Below, one piece after another: positions 22,650 to 35,637 of a stretch of 64,000 bases of DNA. The stretch is from contig NC_016457.1 in the NCBI RefSeq assembly GCF_000226115.1, positions 2,294,001 to 2,358,000 of the forward strand, given 5' to 3'. Each line of letters begins with the position of its first letter. Position 1 is the first letter of the stretch. Source of the stretch: Thermothielavioides terrestris NRRL 8126 (taxonomy: Eukaryota; Ascomycota; Sordariomycetes; Sordariales; Chaetomiaceae). A program made the position numbers and the translations under genes. The notes beneath the pieces were generated by a model. The model was not told the DNA's origin, did not search any database, and worked only from the letters and a program-made list of their open reading frames with translations.

Positions 22650-24940
22650 ATAGGATAAAGGAGCGTATAGAAAGGGAAGAAAACTAATCTACATTATACC
22701 CTATATAGGATTTCTATATCCGTTATCTCGGTCTATAGTAAGGTCCTCCGTTGCAATTTGCTTATTCATTTGTTCTACTTATCTAAGTCGATAGTGCTAT
22801 CGCTAGTGTATAGGTTGTCCCTAGCTACCTTCGACGTCTTCGTAGCTACTCTACGTTTAGCGGATATAAGTGTCTTCTTAACTTTCTTAGGAGGATACGT
22901 TAGCGTCTCCTACGCTTTATTATCGATTGTTACTTTTCTTTAGCGCTTATTGCCTATAACCTCGACAGTTTTAGCTCCTAACGTCGATTAGGTATTGTCG
23001 TTACACTAACTTTGTAGCGTCTTAGCCGACGTTGCTAGTATAACCGATAGTATAGCTTTGGCTATAGGTATCTTATTTAGCGTCTTCTATATAGACGGCT
23101 ATATAGCTTTAATAGCGTATACTATAGTTATAGTTGTAGTATAAGCGATCTTAGGTACTACTTTATAGTAGTTAGCGGTCTAAATAGATGTTCTAGCTTA
23201 TTTTATAATAGCTGCCTTTATAGTAGGTAAGTCTATCGTAGCAGCTTAAATCTTGATAGCTACTAGGCGGTGCTCAACGTCCTATATATACTATGCTAGT
23301 CCTATATAGATACTATTATATAGGTTCATTGTTGTTTAAGTAGCAAGGTCGATCTTCTTTAGAAAAGCGTTGTTCTTATAATAGAGATCTATTATAGTCT
23401 TATTGTATATTAGCTATAGGTCGTTAATCTTTGCTATCCAATGATAGTATATATTATTAAGGTCGCTTTAGAAGGTAAAACTACTAGGATCTAGGTTACT
23501 AGCTTTGCTATTTACTTCTAATATACTAATAAGCTTTGCTAATTCTACCGCTATTTTTTCGACTTCTTTGACATAGACTTAGTACTTCTAGGCGAATTAA
23601 AGTAGATCCTTAGTTAACGCTTATACCTCTTTTATATCCGTTTATAGAGATTTAATAGCATTATCGTTTATAGTGACTATATAGTTGGTACTACTTGCTA
23701 TATCTATAGCTTAGGCGTTATTATAATAGGCTAGTCTAAGCTCTACTAATATTATATTTATAGAAGGGTTGCCTTTGCCCTTAGGCGAGATATAATATAA
23801 TATAAAGATTTCTATTATAGTCGATATATAGCTTGCTATAACTATATTCGTCTCTTAGAACTCTTTAAAGGCTCTTTTAATTATACCCTTAATCCTCTAA
23901 ATATATAGGTTGTATATAAAGCTAATAGGCTTATTACCGAAATCCTTCTTTAGGACTATATAGTAGAACCTAGTGAATTATATTGCTAGCTTAGCTATAT
24001 ACTTGTTATTATAACTAAAATCTATATATATATAAGCAAATGCTTTACTTATAGTAGCGATATATTTGTTTATAGCTTTAGTTAAGCGCTAAGAGTACCT
24101 ATATAATATATAGGTTTCCTAAAGCTCTAGGATATAATATAGCTTAGTCGCTATATCCTTCTTATTATTAATATAATTAATACTATTATTATCGGAGACG
24201 TCTAGGTCGTCGTTAGTTATAGTAGCCTTGTCTTCTAATGTAATATATAGAGCTTACTAGACTTCTTAACGCTATATACTAGTAGAGGTAACGTTGCTAG
24301 TTTCTAGATACTTAATCCCTAGCGTACATTGTAGGGGCTACTCCCCTTCTATATACTTATAAGTTAGGAGAGTTTCTAAATGCTTTTATATAACATTGCT
24401 ATCTAGCGCTTTGTTATAGTCTTTGTAGACTTCCTATTCGTTGTTCGACACTATAATAGGGTCTATAGTAACGTTCTACTACTACTTCTCTTAAGCGGTC
24501 TCTAAGCTATTTTAGATTGCTTTAGCTATATCGGCTTCTTTAGTAGCTATTATTTCATTGTTGTAAATAGTTCTAGTAGCAACGTCTTTAGTAATAGCTT
24601 AGTAGGACATAGAAGCTCCTAGGGTATATAAAGGAACGCTAGGTATACTATTAATTTCTTTTACTCTTTCTACTTACTTAGTTGTAAGTTAAGCGCTTTC
24701 CCTCTTCTAGGTATTAGTAGTATAGCCTTTAATAGACGTCTTTCTTATATAGAGAGGCATTTTATAAGCGACGAAGGCTAGTTAGGTATCTCCCTCTATA
24801 ATATCGATACAATTGTACTTAAGCGCTTCGCTACTCGATAACGTTAGCGAGCTAAGAGAATCGACTATATAGTCGCCTCTATCGTTGATATAGATATCGT
24901 AAGAACGTATAGTAGATTGTTTTAAGTTGCAAATATAGCG
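22650..24940 (-). pseudogene. Large minus-strand accessory frame of element C
   Basis: A long minus-strand frame with RIP-type stops fills the space between the antisense frame and the 3' LTR. Readable parts include DIYINDRGDYIVDSLSSLTL, LAFVAYKMPLYIRKTSIKGY, KAINKYIATISKAFAYIYID and, near its end, KKVKKTLISAKRRVATKTSK. It starts divergently from the 25010-25552 frame. It shows no RT, integrase, protease or zinc-knuckle motif. It could be a displaced gag, an accessory gene or remains of another insertion. Confidence 0.45.
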
Positions 24941-25009
24941 TAAACGTATACTAACTAACAGTAGCTCGTATAAATGTATATAGCTTAGTAATAAGAAGGT
25001 CTAACGATT

Positions 25010-25552
25010 AATCGTATAGTAAATGTAAATAACTACAATAAGGAATTGTTAAAGAAGATAGATACATTGAGGTTAATATATAAAGAGAAAGGAAATTGTA
25101 GTAGCCTACGTTAGGCCGTTCTAGAAGTAAATAAAAACAATAGTATAGTACCTATAGCCAATAAACAGTGTTACTATCTAGTAGTAGCTAGAGAATAGAA
25201 CATTATACCTTTAAAGCTCGAAGCCCTATACCTTTATAGCAATACAATAGCTTTCCTTAACTATTTATAGGTTATAGCCAATAGCGAATTTATATATAGA
25301 AAAACTAGGATAAGCAAAGTACTTAACGAACTAAATGACTATAGTTTTATAACTAAAAGCGTTAGTAATATCTAAGTAAAGGGTAAAGAGAAGGAAAGCT
25401 AGAAGATCTATAAGATAGAGGATAGCGTTTATACGTCTAATAGCGGTATAGTAGTAATAGATATACTAAAGCGAATATATTCTAATAAAGAAAGTATAAA
25501 TAAACGAAAGGAAGAGAAGGAAATAGAAAAGAAGGAAAGAGAAAGTCAATAA
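25010..25552 (+). pseudogene. Antisense accessory frame of element C
   Basis: The plus strand, opposite to pol, reads KELLKKIDTLRLIYKEKGN, FIYRKTRISKVLNELNDYSF and a highly charged tail ending KKERESQ at TAA 25550-25552. TAG/TAA interrupt only at would-be Gln codons. It sits just 3' of integrase. Unrecognised. Confidence 0.5.
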
Positions 25553-26744
25553 TAATATAGCTATTAGTAGTCGCTACCCTTCCTCTATAGTAGCTCGACA
25601 ACGATTCGGTTCTAAGATCGAGGAATCTCCTTTACTTCCTTCTATTCCTTGATAGCAATACCCTTATTACAATGTTCCTTCTCCTAGTCGATAGGGTACG
25701 CCTTTTTATACTCTTTAACAAGTTCCTTAGCGCTATTAATAAGCTAGATATATAGGATCTACTAGTTGTCCTTAGTAGTAAATCCTTTCTATTACATTAG
25801 ATACTTGACCTTAGGTCTCCTATTCCTCTAGATAATATACTGCTATACAATTCTCTTAACTTCCTAATACTCGTCTCCGTCAACGATTATAGGGCTAGGG
25901 GGTTCTACGTTATAGCTAAAGGAGTCTTTCCCTTAATTCGGTTTCTATAACTAGGAAACTAAAACTATAGGATAGACTTTCCAACTAGTTAGGAAGTCAA
26001 GCTTATAGACGTTCCTATTGATTTTATAGACAATTTTAAATAGTCTTGCCTACTATAGTAACCACTTTCGTTTAGGCTTTTCTAAAAGATAGTATCTGTT
26101 ATATAGTCGTAGGTAAATAGTGTCTCCTACTTCGAACTCAGTAGATATATACTTATCGTTATAATATATCTTCGTAATAGCGCCTATATAATCGATCTAT
26201 TCCATTGCTTCCTTCTAATATTACTATCTAAGGATATTAATAGCTTTAGCAAAGGCAATAGTACCCTTTTTATAGTAGAGTATATCTAGGATAGAGTATA
26301 GTTTAAAGCTATATACCAACTTATTCAACGATCTTCTAATAGTAACTACAAGTATATTATTAAGGTTATACTATAATATAGGGAGAAGTAGAGGCTATAA
26401 CGTTCTTGGTTTTTCTATAGCTTCTATATAAATAGCAATTTCTACTATCTAGTTCATCCTTTCTAACTAACTATCTATCTAGGGATAATAGGCTATTGAG
26501 AAAAGGAGGCTAACGCCTAGGATATAAAAGATTTCCTTCTATAGGTCAGAGGTAAACTTAGTATCTTAGTCACTAATGATTTATACTAGGAGTCCCTAAT
26601 CTATATACGTTAATACTCTAAGGATTATAACTACCTATTCCTCTATTGACATTTTATTGTTTCTAGCTATAAGAAGCTTCTTTTTACTAAATTTATAGGT
26701 AATAGTATATATAGCATTGAGAATTAGATACTTCTTTATTGACT

Positions 26745-26800
26745 ATAGTGTCCCTTTGGAGGGTATAGTAGATAAATCGATAATAAAATCTATAGTAATA
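26745..26800 (-). pseudogene. Element C integrase core fragment
   Basis: The minus strand reads IDFIIDLSTIPSKGTL followed after a stop by KKYLILNAIYTITYKFSK, matching the integrase catalytic block of fungal gypsy elements. Integrase-like sequence extends over roughly 25.9-27.0 kb. Confidence 0.65.
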
Positions 26801-28149
26801 GTATAGAAAGGCTATAGCAGTGTCTAAATTAGCTAAAGGTCTCTAAGCTTCGGTTCTCTTAAGGTCTAGTTCTCTCTATATATAGGGCAATACTAAATAT
26901 ACTTATATACTATCTAGCGCTTTTAGTTAAACGTAAATACTAAGAGGTTCGCTATTATATTGTCTATACTAAAGTAGTAAATGTTGTTATATATAATAGT
27001 AAAAATGTCTTTGATATAGCTACTAGGGATATAAAGCTTCCTTGCTCCTTTGTAGTCGACGTAGTAGAAGAGACTATCCTTTAATTTATAGAGTCTAAGC
27101 TATAGCTTTTAGTACTACTTTCTTTATAGCTCTCCCTCTTACTCTTTATATTCTCTCTACTTAGCGATCTTCTTAGTTTGTTCTTCTATATTATAAAGAC
27201 TCCTAATAATCTTGTTGTACTAATAGTCGTTGAGGTAAGCTATAGTCAACTTAGCTTTAAACTCGTTATTAATAACTAGTTTAAAGGTACTAATGTCTAT
27301 AGTATAGTATTCCTTAGTATCGATCTAGGTAGTAGACTAAATATCCTTTAATTCATTAGTAGCGTCTTAGGCTTCGTTAAAGGTATCTTCTTCGAAGGTC
27401 GATAAACGTAATAAGGCGTTTAGTACAACGTTAAGCTTTCCTAGTATATAGAAGATGTTGAGGTCGAACTAGGATAGCTAGTTTATAACGTTGATGAGCT
27501 TTAGGTTAGCCTTTATAAGGTCTATAGTCGTAAGAGATATATACTTTACAATGCCTCTAGTTGCTATATAGTCTATTAAGATATTTATAGGGTATTGGTT
27601 TGACTATACTATTTTCTAGAGCTTTTTAACTATCTATACGATAGTAGCGACTTCTACTTCGGTACTCTTATACTTCCTTTCTACGTTGGAAGTTAGGTAG
27701 GACAAGAATATAATAGGCTAGATCTCGCTATTTAGAATATCTTAGCTAAGGATACTAGTGCCGTCTTATTTACTATAAAGTTGAAAGACGATTGCTCTAT
27801 ATCCTTTGCTACTTATATCAAGTTTAATAAATAGCGGTTTATTAAAGCGGTAATAATATAGGAAGTACTATTTATATAGGTATTCCTATAGCAACTTAAA
27901 GGACTCTAGTTCTACTAGTATAGGCTCGAATTTAGCGTTCGAAGTAAATACTTTCCTAGTATTCTTCGACTTAGCAACGGGAAGGTCTCTATTTACTCTC
28001 CTTTAGGCAAGGAGCTTAGTTTTACAGTCCTATAAAGGCTACGCTTTCACTATATACTATAGGATACCTTTATATAGCTATTCGGCTATACTAAGGTACT
28101 ATTCTAAGGTCTTAAGGGTATTAGGGAACTTAAGTTTCTTAAATATAGC

Positions 28150-28500
28150 GATCCTATTGTCCGTCTTAGCTACTCCTTCGCCATTGACTATATAGCTAAG
28201 AAGTCTCACTGACGAGTAGGCTATAAAGGATTTTTCTATTAAAATATAAATATATACTTTGTTGAAAATATCGAGAACCGTCTTAATATATTTAAGGTGC
28301 TCCTCTATATTCTTACTAGCAATAATAATATCGTTGATATAGACGTATATAAAGTGCTTATACTTATAGAATAAATGGTCTATAAAGCGCTATATAAAAG
28401 CTAATAAATTTTTAAATCCTATTAGTACAATGTTTAAGCGTTTTAAACCTCTAGGACTAATAACTACTATATAGTTATAATATTCTTCTACAACTAGAAG
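28150..28500 (-). pseudogene. Element C reverse transcriptase fragment
   Basis: The minus strand reads HFIYVYINDIII (YxDD box with D-to-N change), then EEHLKYIKTVLDIFNK and LLSYIVNGEGVAKTDNRIAI, the RT active site and downstream blocks of a fungal Ty3/gypsy lineage. Stops are RIP-type. Confidence 0.7.
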
Positions 28501-31420
28501 CTAGAAGAAGAATCTAGAGGCGTCGAATACTATAAAGATTATATTGCCTATTATTATATTTATAATGTCATCTTAGTTGGGCAATAGGTATATATCTAGT
28601 ACCACCAACGTATTTAGAGGCTAGAGATCTACTATAGCTCTGCCTTTCGTTTTCCTAACAACTATATAGTAGACTATAAAGACTAGGTAAGCAATAGGGG
28701 TTAGCTAGTCTATAAAGTCTATCTTTCCTTATATATATAGTTTATTATATTCTTCGTCGACGATCACTTAATCCTTAGCGCTTAGTAGGTAAACCTAAAC
28801 GAGCTTAAGCTAATTCTACTATCTATCGATAAGTGGAATTCTTATCTTCTAATCCTTTAGTATAGAGATAATACTATAGTTATAGAAGACGTTATACTTG
28901 TCTAGCAGTGCCTTTATCTCTTCTATATACCGTTTGTCTTTGCTATAGACGTTTACCCCTACTACTGACTTAATATATAGGATGTCGTCTAGTTTCTCGA
29001 TACTATAGGATAGTATATAGAACTCCTACTTAGTAGGTGGCTTATACTTATCCTCTATTAATATCTTTGTTATCGGTTCTTTACTACTAGGCTTCTATTA
29101 TATAGTTGTCATTATCTATATATATTTGTCGTCTACAATATTATCCTAGGTCTACTATATAAGGTTCTATACTATCGCCTAGATATCCTCCTCTAGGCTA
29201 TACTAAAGAAGGTGTTTAATACACTGTTCTTCGACAATAGTGATTAGGCGAGCGATGTTGTTCTTTACAATAGCCTAATATATACTTTTCGTATCTATAA
29301 CGGCGTCCAGTATACCCTCGACGTATAAAGCGAAGTAGAGCTTACATTTCTAGCTACCTAGATTGTCGTTATCGGTATCTATATACTCGAATGTAGTCTC
29401 AATTAGGTGTTCTATTATAGGTACGACCGTTATAGTATTTATAGCTTTCACCTTTTAAATTCTTCTTTTCCGTTCTATATATACCCTTACCTTTATATTA
29501 TAGATAGACCGAAAGTAATAGGTAGATATATTAAAGTTAATCTTTACTCTATTGTAGAGTATAAAGTTAGTTCTAATCAACAGTTTCGCTTTTAAACCTT
29601 CAATGACGTCGGCTATTATAGTAAAGTGACTGTCTACGTTGGTATTGTAGACGATTCCTCAGATATAGAAGTCAAACTTGATTTGCTTCTTAACTTCGAT
29701 ATAGGCTCTAACACCTTTGACAAAGTATAGCTTTACGTTAATCCAATATAGGTTCTTAGCCTATTTAAAGATAAACTCCTTATTAATAAGGTTAGTATTG
29801 CTACCTATATCGAAGTAAACCTCAGTACCTAGCTTACCTAGGTTTATACTAATATTGATTATAAGGTATATAGCTTATTTGTCTAATGCTTTTAGTAGCA
29901 ATATATATAGCTATATTTCTATAATTTGTCCTTTAGTTAATATAAAGTTTATATCTTTATTATTAAGCTTATCTTCGTTATTACTAAGGTCGCGTTAGTG
30001 GTTCGTTCAAGGTTATATAGGTTTATATTTATCTTCGTCGTCGTCGTTGGCTATATACTTGAAAAGCTTATAATATATCGTAAAGACTCTGCTATAGGCG
30101 GTACATTGCTAAATCTATAGGAGTTGTCGTAGTAGTTTGTTCTAGCTTAGTCTAGGCTAGCGAAAGGTATAATATAAATAGTAAAAACTATTAGCTTCCT
30201 CGTCTTTCGATTCCTCGTCCTTAGCTTTAGTATTATATTTGTCGATAAGAATATACCTAGTCTTCTCTAGCATTTTACAATAAAGGTTAACGTCTTCGTC
30301 GTCTTCTATCACTATAATCTTACTATAGTATAAGAAGGTACTATCTTCGAACTACTTTTTATATATATATATCCGAATCTATTAAAGTCGTCGAGGTCGA
30401 GGTGGTCTTCCCTAGTTACCGTTGTCGCCTCTTCTCTAGCCATTGAACGGTCTAAGTCCTCCTCTATAATCGTTAAATAGTTAATATCCTCTTCTATATC
30501 TAGTTGTACTATAGAAGTTTCAGTCACTAAATAGTTGTACTTAGTCACTATCTCTATATCAATTGTTTTTAAGTTACTAAGGTTTATCCCTATCTCTTCT
30601 CTAAGGATTATAATATCCTCTTTTACCTTTTTTTATCTAGAAGGCTCTACTATCCTCCTAGTCGTCTCTTTATCCTTCGTCGTTATACTCTATATTTACG
30701 TTGTTAGCAATAGGACTATAGCTAATAATATAGCCTTCGGCAACGTCCTAGCAAAGCTTGTCTCTAACGATATATACTTTGGTGTCGAGAATACTAAAGA
30801 ACGTGCCTATCTTCGTAGTTGTATCTAGTTTAGGGTATAGCTAGCAAAGTTCTAGATAGAGGCAGTTGTATAGACGTATTAGACGTTGCTCCTCAATAGT
30901 GTCTCCCTAAATATATATATATTTAAAGTATTCTATAACGAATTTCTAGACTAGTTTATCTTTATAGTTGTCTTTCGTAGTATATTAGTTTTCGTTTAGC
31001 TATTTCTCTGCTTTATATCTTTTAATGCTAAACTCCTTTTTTAAATGTTTGGTCTATACTTTTATAAATATAGTCAGTGCTACCTTTTCTATAGTAGAGA
31101 GCTACTACTTATACTATTATAGCGCTAATCCTCGAAGTAAGGTCTATATCTCTATATATAGAGTCTCTTTTCTTACTAGGTAGTATCTAATAACCTAATC
31201 TACCTACTTAACCTAAAGGTTGATGTCTCTATAGTATAGTTGCTATTTGTTGTACTATAGGTCCTAAGGTTCCTTAGCCTCGTTCTCTATATCTAGCTAG
31301 AAGAGACCAATATCCTAAATCTTCTATTTCGACGTAGATATAGACAGTTGTAAAGATATAATACTTCTATCCTTAGTTTTAGGCTAATAGTCTTCTACGT
31401 CTATAGCCTTGTTCGCCTTT

Positions 31421-32681
31421 TCGATTATAACGTTTAAGTTCTCTATTATTCTAGCTATCTAGGTAAAAAAGTCCTATATAGCGAAAGTAGCTTAGATGTC
31501 TATAGCTCTAGCTACTTGTCTAGAGGGTCTAGCTCCTTGTCTAGAGGGTCTAGCTACTTATCTATATAATAGGCTTAGTATCTCTTAAAATAGTAAAGAG
31601 ACACTAGAATCGACTAAACTATCTATATATTCTATTCTAGGGTTCTAAATGACTATACTTAGTCTAGGAAGCCTAGATAAGTACTAGGATAGTTGGCTAG
31701 GCGTCTATAGCAGTAGCTAGGGAACCTAATCGAAAGCGCCGATTAGCTAAGCTATCGGAGATAATAGGTCTTCCTCTTTAGGTTATCGATTCTAAGGCAG
31801 TAGATCCTACAATCCTCTTTATAGTCCTTAGTAGCGTCTACCAAGATTATAGCTATTAATAGTATAGGTTTTGTATCCCTATTGAAGAATAGTTAGTATA
31901 TCCTAGGTTTCTAGTTGCTCTTAGAAGGTTAAGCTTAGTAAAGTTATTAGCTAGTTCTTAGTCAAATTATATCTAGTTCTTACTAATATTTCTAGTAGTA
32001 TAGCTAGTCTTAGTTGCTAATCGTCGGTCCCCTAAGGCTTCAAGGTCTCTAGCGGTCTCTAACTCTCTAGTACTAAAGTCTCTAGCGTTTCTTAAGTTGA
32101 GTCCTTAGTCTCTAAGGTAGTATCTTCGATCTTAGGGTCTAGGATAAGGTTCTTACTAACGGCTATTTGGACTTTATACCTAATAGTTATAAAGTAGGTG
32201 TAAGGAATATAATTATTAAATATTTAAAAGGAAAGATACTCTATAATATATAGTGTTTTAGTGTACTATTAGGTATAGACGTCTCTTTCTAATACCTCTT
32301 CGAATAATACTATAGCTTCTAGGTATTAGAGTTCTTAGAGATTAATAGTAGTTACCTATTAGACGTTATAGGTGACCTCGAAGTCTTTAATGAACTTAAG
32401 TGTCTACTATACGTCTTTATAGACGTTGGCGTTTATAAGGCTTAAATCTATCTAGCTTTTAACTTCTTATAAATACTTAGTACTAGAATAACAATGGCTA
32501 GGTTGTAAACCAGTTTGTTATAGATCGTATACTTCGAAGCTTACTCTCTTATAAAGGAGTATTATCTACCTTAGGCGTTACTCTATACAACTTACTAGGC
32601 GTAACTCGTAATGTCTCTCGATCCGAACTTAGCTCCCCTCGACGGGAAGCGAATAGGTTTAAATCGTTAATAGGCACCACT
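31421..32681 (-). repeat. Leader repeat of element C, copy 1
   Basis: About 1.26 kb between the internal LTR and gag. It matches 32931-34188 throughout, including a short tandem CTAGCTACTTGTCTAGAGGGT-type repeat near 31.50-31.56 kb. The reverse complement of its outer part reappears at 63175-64000. Confidence 0.8.
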
Positions 32682-32930
32682 TATTATATGTAGATAGTGC
32701 TCGGTGACCATCTAGCGGTAAACGTATAAGGGTGAGAAAGATCAATGCCTCTTAGCCTCGTTAGCTAATAAGGCGGTACTCCTAAACACTAGTATATGTT
32801 ATAAAAGTATATTGATATAGTCTACTGTTCTACAAAGGGGTTATAGGCGAGGTTCCCTTTTTTAAGGGAACGCTCGTCACCCTTGACCACGGTACGGTCA
32901 TAGGTGCCCTTGCTACAGTTGCGTATAACA
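32682..32930 (-). repeat. Extra internal LTR of element C
   Basis: 249 nt with the same sequence and orientation as the two terminal LTRs, joined directly to leader sequence on both sides. Confidence 0.88.
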
Positions 32931-34188
32931 ATTATAATGTTTAAGTTCTCTATCATTCTAGCTATCTAGGTAAGAAAGTCCTATATAGCAAAAGCGGCCT
33001 AGATATCTATAGCTCTAGCTACTTGTCTAAAGGGTCTAGCTCCTTATTTAAAGGGTCTAGCTACTTAGCTATATAGTAGGCTTAGTATCTCTTAGAATAG
33101 TAAAGAGACATTAGAATCGATCGAACTGTCTATATATTCTGTTCTAGAGTTCTAGATAACTATACCTAGTCTAGGAAGCTTAGATAAGTACTAGGATAGT
33201 TGGCTAGGCGTCTATAGTAGTAGCTAGGGAACCTAGTCGAAGGCGCTAATTAGCTAAGCTATCGAAGATAATAGGTCTTCCTCTTTAGGTTATTAGTTCT
33301 AAGGTAGTAGATCCTATAATCCTTTTAGTAGTCTTTAGTAATATCTACTAAGATTATAGCTACTAACGGTATAGGTTTTATATCCTCGTTGAGAAATAGT
33401 TAACGTATCTTAGAGCTCTAGTTGCTCCTAGAAGGTTAAGCTTAATAGAGTTACTAGCTAGTTCTTAGTCGAATTATATCTAGTTCTTACTAATGTTTCT
33501 AGCAATATAGCTAGTCCTAGTTGCTAATCGCTAGTCCCCTAAGGCTTCAAGGTCTCTAAAGGTCCTCGACTCTTTAATACTAAGGTCTCTAGCGTTTCTT
33601 AGGTTAAGTCCTCAGTCTCTAAGGCGGCGTCTTCGATCCTAGGGTCTAGGATAAGGTTCTTGCTAATAGCTACTTAGACTTTATACCTAATAGATATAAG
33701 ATAGATATATAGAATATAGTTGTTAAGTATCTAAGAGGGAGGATACTCTAAGATATATAGTTCTTAAGTATATCGTTATATATAATCGTCTCTTTCTAGT
33801 ACTATTTTAAGAGATACTATAGCTTCTAGGTACTTAAGTTTCTATAAGCTAATACTAGTAATCTACTAAACGTTGTAGATGACTCTAAAGTCTTTAATAA
33901 ACTTAAGTGTCTATTGTATATCCCTATAAACGTTTACGTTTATAAAGCTTAACTTCATCTAGTTTCTAACGCCTTAAAGGTGCCTAGGGTTAGGTTAACA
34001 ATATTAGCAAAGTAAACTAGTTTATTATATAATACGTTTCCTAAAGCTTACTCCTTTAAAAAGGAGTATTATCTACCTTAGACGTTGCTCTATACAACTT
34101 ACTAAGCGTAACTTATAATGTCTCCTAATCCGAACTTAGCTCCCCTCAATAAGAAGCGAATAGGTTTAAATCATTAGTAGGCACCACT
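32931..34188 (-). repeat. Leader repeat of element C, copy 2
   Basis: A second copy of the leader, between the internal and the 5' LTR. It ends abruptly against the internal LTR at ATTATAATG, which corresponds to ATTATAACG at about 31424 in copy 1. Confidence 0.8.
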
Positions 34189-34436
34189 TATTATACGCTA
34201 ATAGCGCTTAGTGACCATCTAGCGGTAAACGTATAAAGGTGAGAAAGATCAATACCTCTTAGCCTCGTTAGCTAATAAGGCAGTACTCTTGAACACTAGT
34301 ATATATTACAAAAGTATATTGATATAGTCTGTCTTCCTACGAAGGGGTTCTAGGTAAGGTTCCCTTTTTAAAGGAACGCTCGTCACCCCTGGCCGCGGTA
34401 TAGTTATAGGTGCCCTTGCCACAGTTGTGTGTGACA
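34189..34436 (-). repeat. 5' LTR of element C
   Basis: 248 nt, TATTATACGC... to ...GTTGTGTGTGACA. Immediately inside, on the minus strand, AGTGGTGCCTACTAATG offers a primer-binding site beginning TGG. Confidence 0.88.
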
Positions 34437-34620
34437 GTCTATTAGTAGAGTTCTATAGGCTAGGGCAATACTTAATAACGAAGTTAAATTCTATAAGCTT
34501 ATCGCTCTAGCGTAGCTGCTATATAGAAGGCTACTTCTTCGTTTTTATATACTTGAGGTTTAGGTAGTTAGTGAAGGCGATAACAGTAGTCTATAAGTAT
34601 AGGAGGTAATGCCGCTAGGC

Positions 34621-34824
34621 CTAAAAGGCGTCGATAAGCGTAAGTAGCTCTCTATCACTAGTGCTATAGCACATTTCTTTAGGGCTAAGTTTATAGGAGT
34701 AGAACGCAATAGGGTGCCATTGGCCCTTGAACAGTTGGGAGAAGACTACGCCGATAGCGAACTTCGAAGTATTTGCCTCAATATAGGTTAGAAGGCTAGG
34801 ATCGAAATAACGTAGGATAGGCAC
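34621..34824 (-). pseudogene. Element B RNase H fragment
   Basis: Reads YIEANTSKFAIGVVFSQ, WHPIAFYSYKLSPKE and CYSTSDRELLTLIDAF, the RT/RNase-H connection and RNase H start of gypsy pol. The frame closes before the C insertion at 34436. Confidence 0.85.
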
Positions 34825-35355
34825 TTCCTAGAATCTATACTATAGCTTATAGAACGTATCGATTATATCCTAGGTTATCTCGAAGGTACGATTGCCTTAG
34901 AGTAGGTTAGTCAAAGGGGTATAGATCTTTAAGTAGTTGTAGATAAACCTATAGTAGAAGCTAGTAAACCTAAGGAACACCTAGATATTATAAGCGCTAT
35001 AAAGTAGTAGCTACTATACAATGGCTTCAATATACGATAGTTCTATCTTAATGCCCTCTAAGGTGACAATGAACCTAAGGAATTCGACTTTATATATATA
35101 GAACTAGCACTTAGGGAGGTTGATATAGAGGTCGGCTTTTTATAACTATTCTAAAACTTTATATATATACCACTTGTACTTAGCTTCGTCGTTACTAAAG
35201 ATCAGTATATTATCTAAATATACAATATAGGTAACGTCAATAAGGCTAGAGAGAGTATAGTTAATATAAGTCTAGAAGGTTGCAAGTACGTTAGCTAAGC
35301 CTATTAGCATTACAATAAACTCAAAGTAGCTATATCGTATACGAAAGGCGATCTT

Positions 35356-35637
35356 CTACTTATCGCCCTTATATAGCTGAATCCAATAGTATATATCCTT
35401 TAAATCGAGCTTAGTATAGATCTTCGTAGAAGATAGGCGATCAAAGATCTTATCAATCAGAGGAATAAGAGCATAGTTCTTATAGGTAATATAATTGAGC
35501 ATATAATAGTCGACAACGAGGCGCAATTCGCCTCCCTTCTTTAGAACAAATAGAATAAGCGTGCCTATAGGACTAGTAAAAGGTCGGATCCACTGCTTCT
35601 CTAGAGCCTCTATAAGCCACTTGCGTAGGGTTTCCAA
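35356..35637 (-). pseudogene. Element B reverse transcriptase fragment
   Basis: A 93-codon remnant carries EALEKQWIRPFTSPIGTLIL, then GGELRLVVDYYMLN and LSSTKIYTKLDLKDIYYWIQ, the N-terminal blocks of Ty3/gypsy RT. The catalytic YxDD segment, expected to the left, is beyond closed frames. Confidence 0.85.

Larger units (their letters stand above)
22345..34436 (-). mobile_element. Gypsy LTR retrotransposon C, RIP-mutated, with internal LTR duplication
   Basis: 248-bp LTRs (22345-22592 and 34189-34436) are flanked by the target duplication GTCTA (22340-22344 and 34437-34441). Coding is on the minus strand. RT is seen at 28150-28500 and integrase at 26745-26800. A third LTR (32682-32930) with a duplicated leader lies inside the 5' part. 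About 3 kb between integrase and 3' LTR carries two further frames on opposite strands. Total length is 12.1 kb, or ~10.6 kb without the duplication. Confidence 0.88.

Noticed and set aside
22758..22943. Hydrophobic 61-codon plus-strand frame
   Set aside because: Lies opposite the more continuous minus-strand accessory frame of element C; likely its shadow.
30312..30828. Short frames on both strands in element C (78 and 97 codons)
   Set aside because: They lie in the gag/pol upstream region of C and carry no domain; chance open stretches in RIPed DNA.
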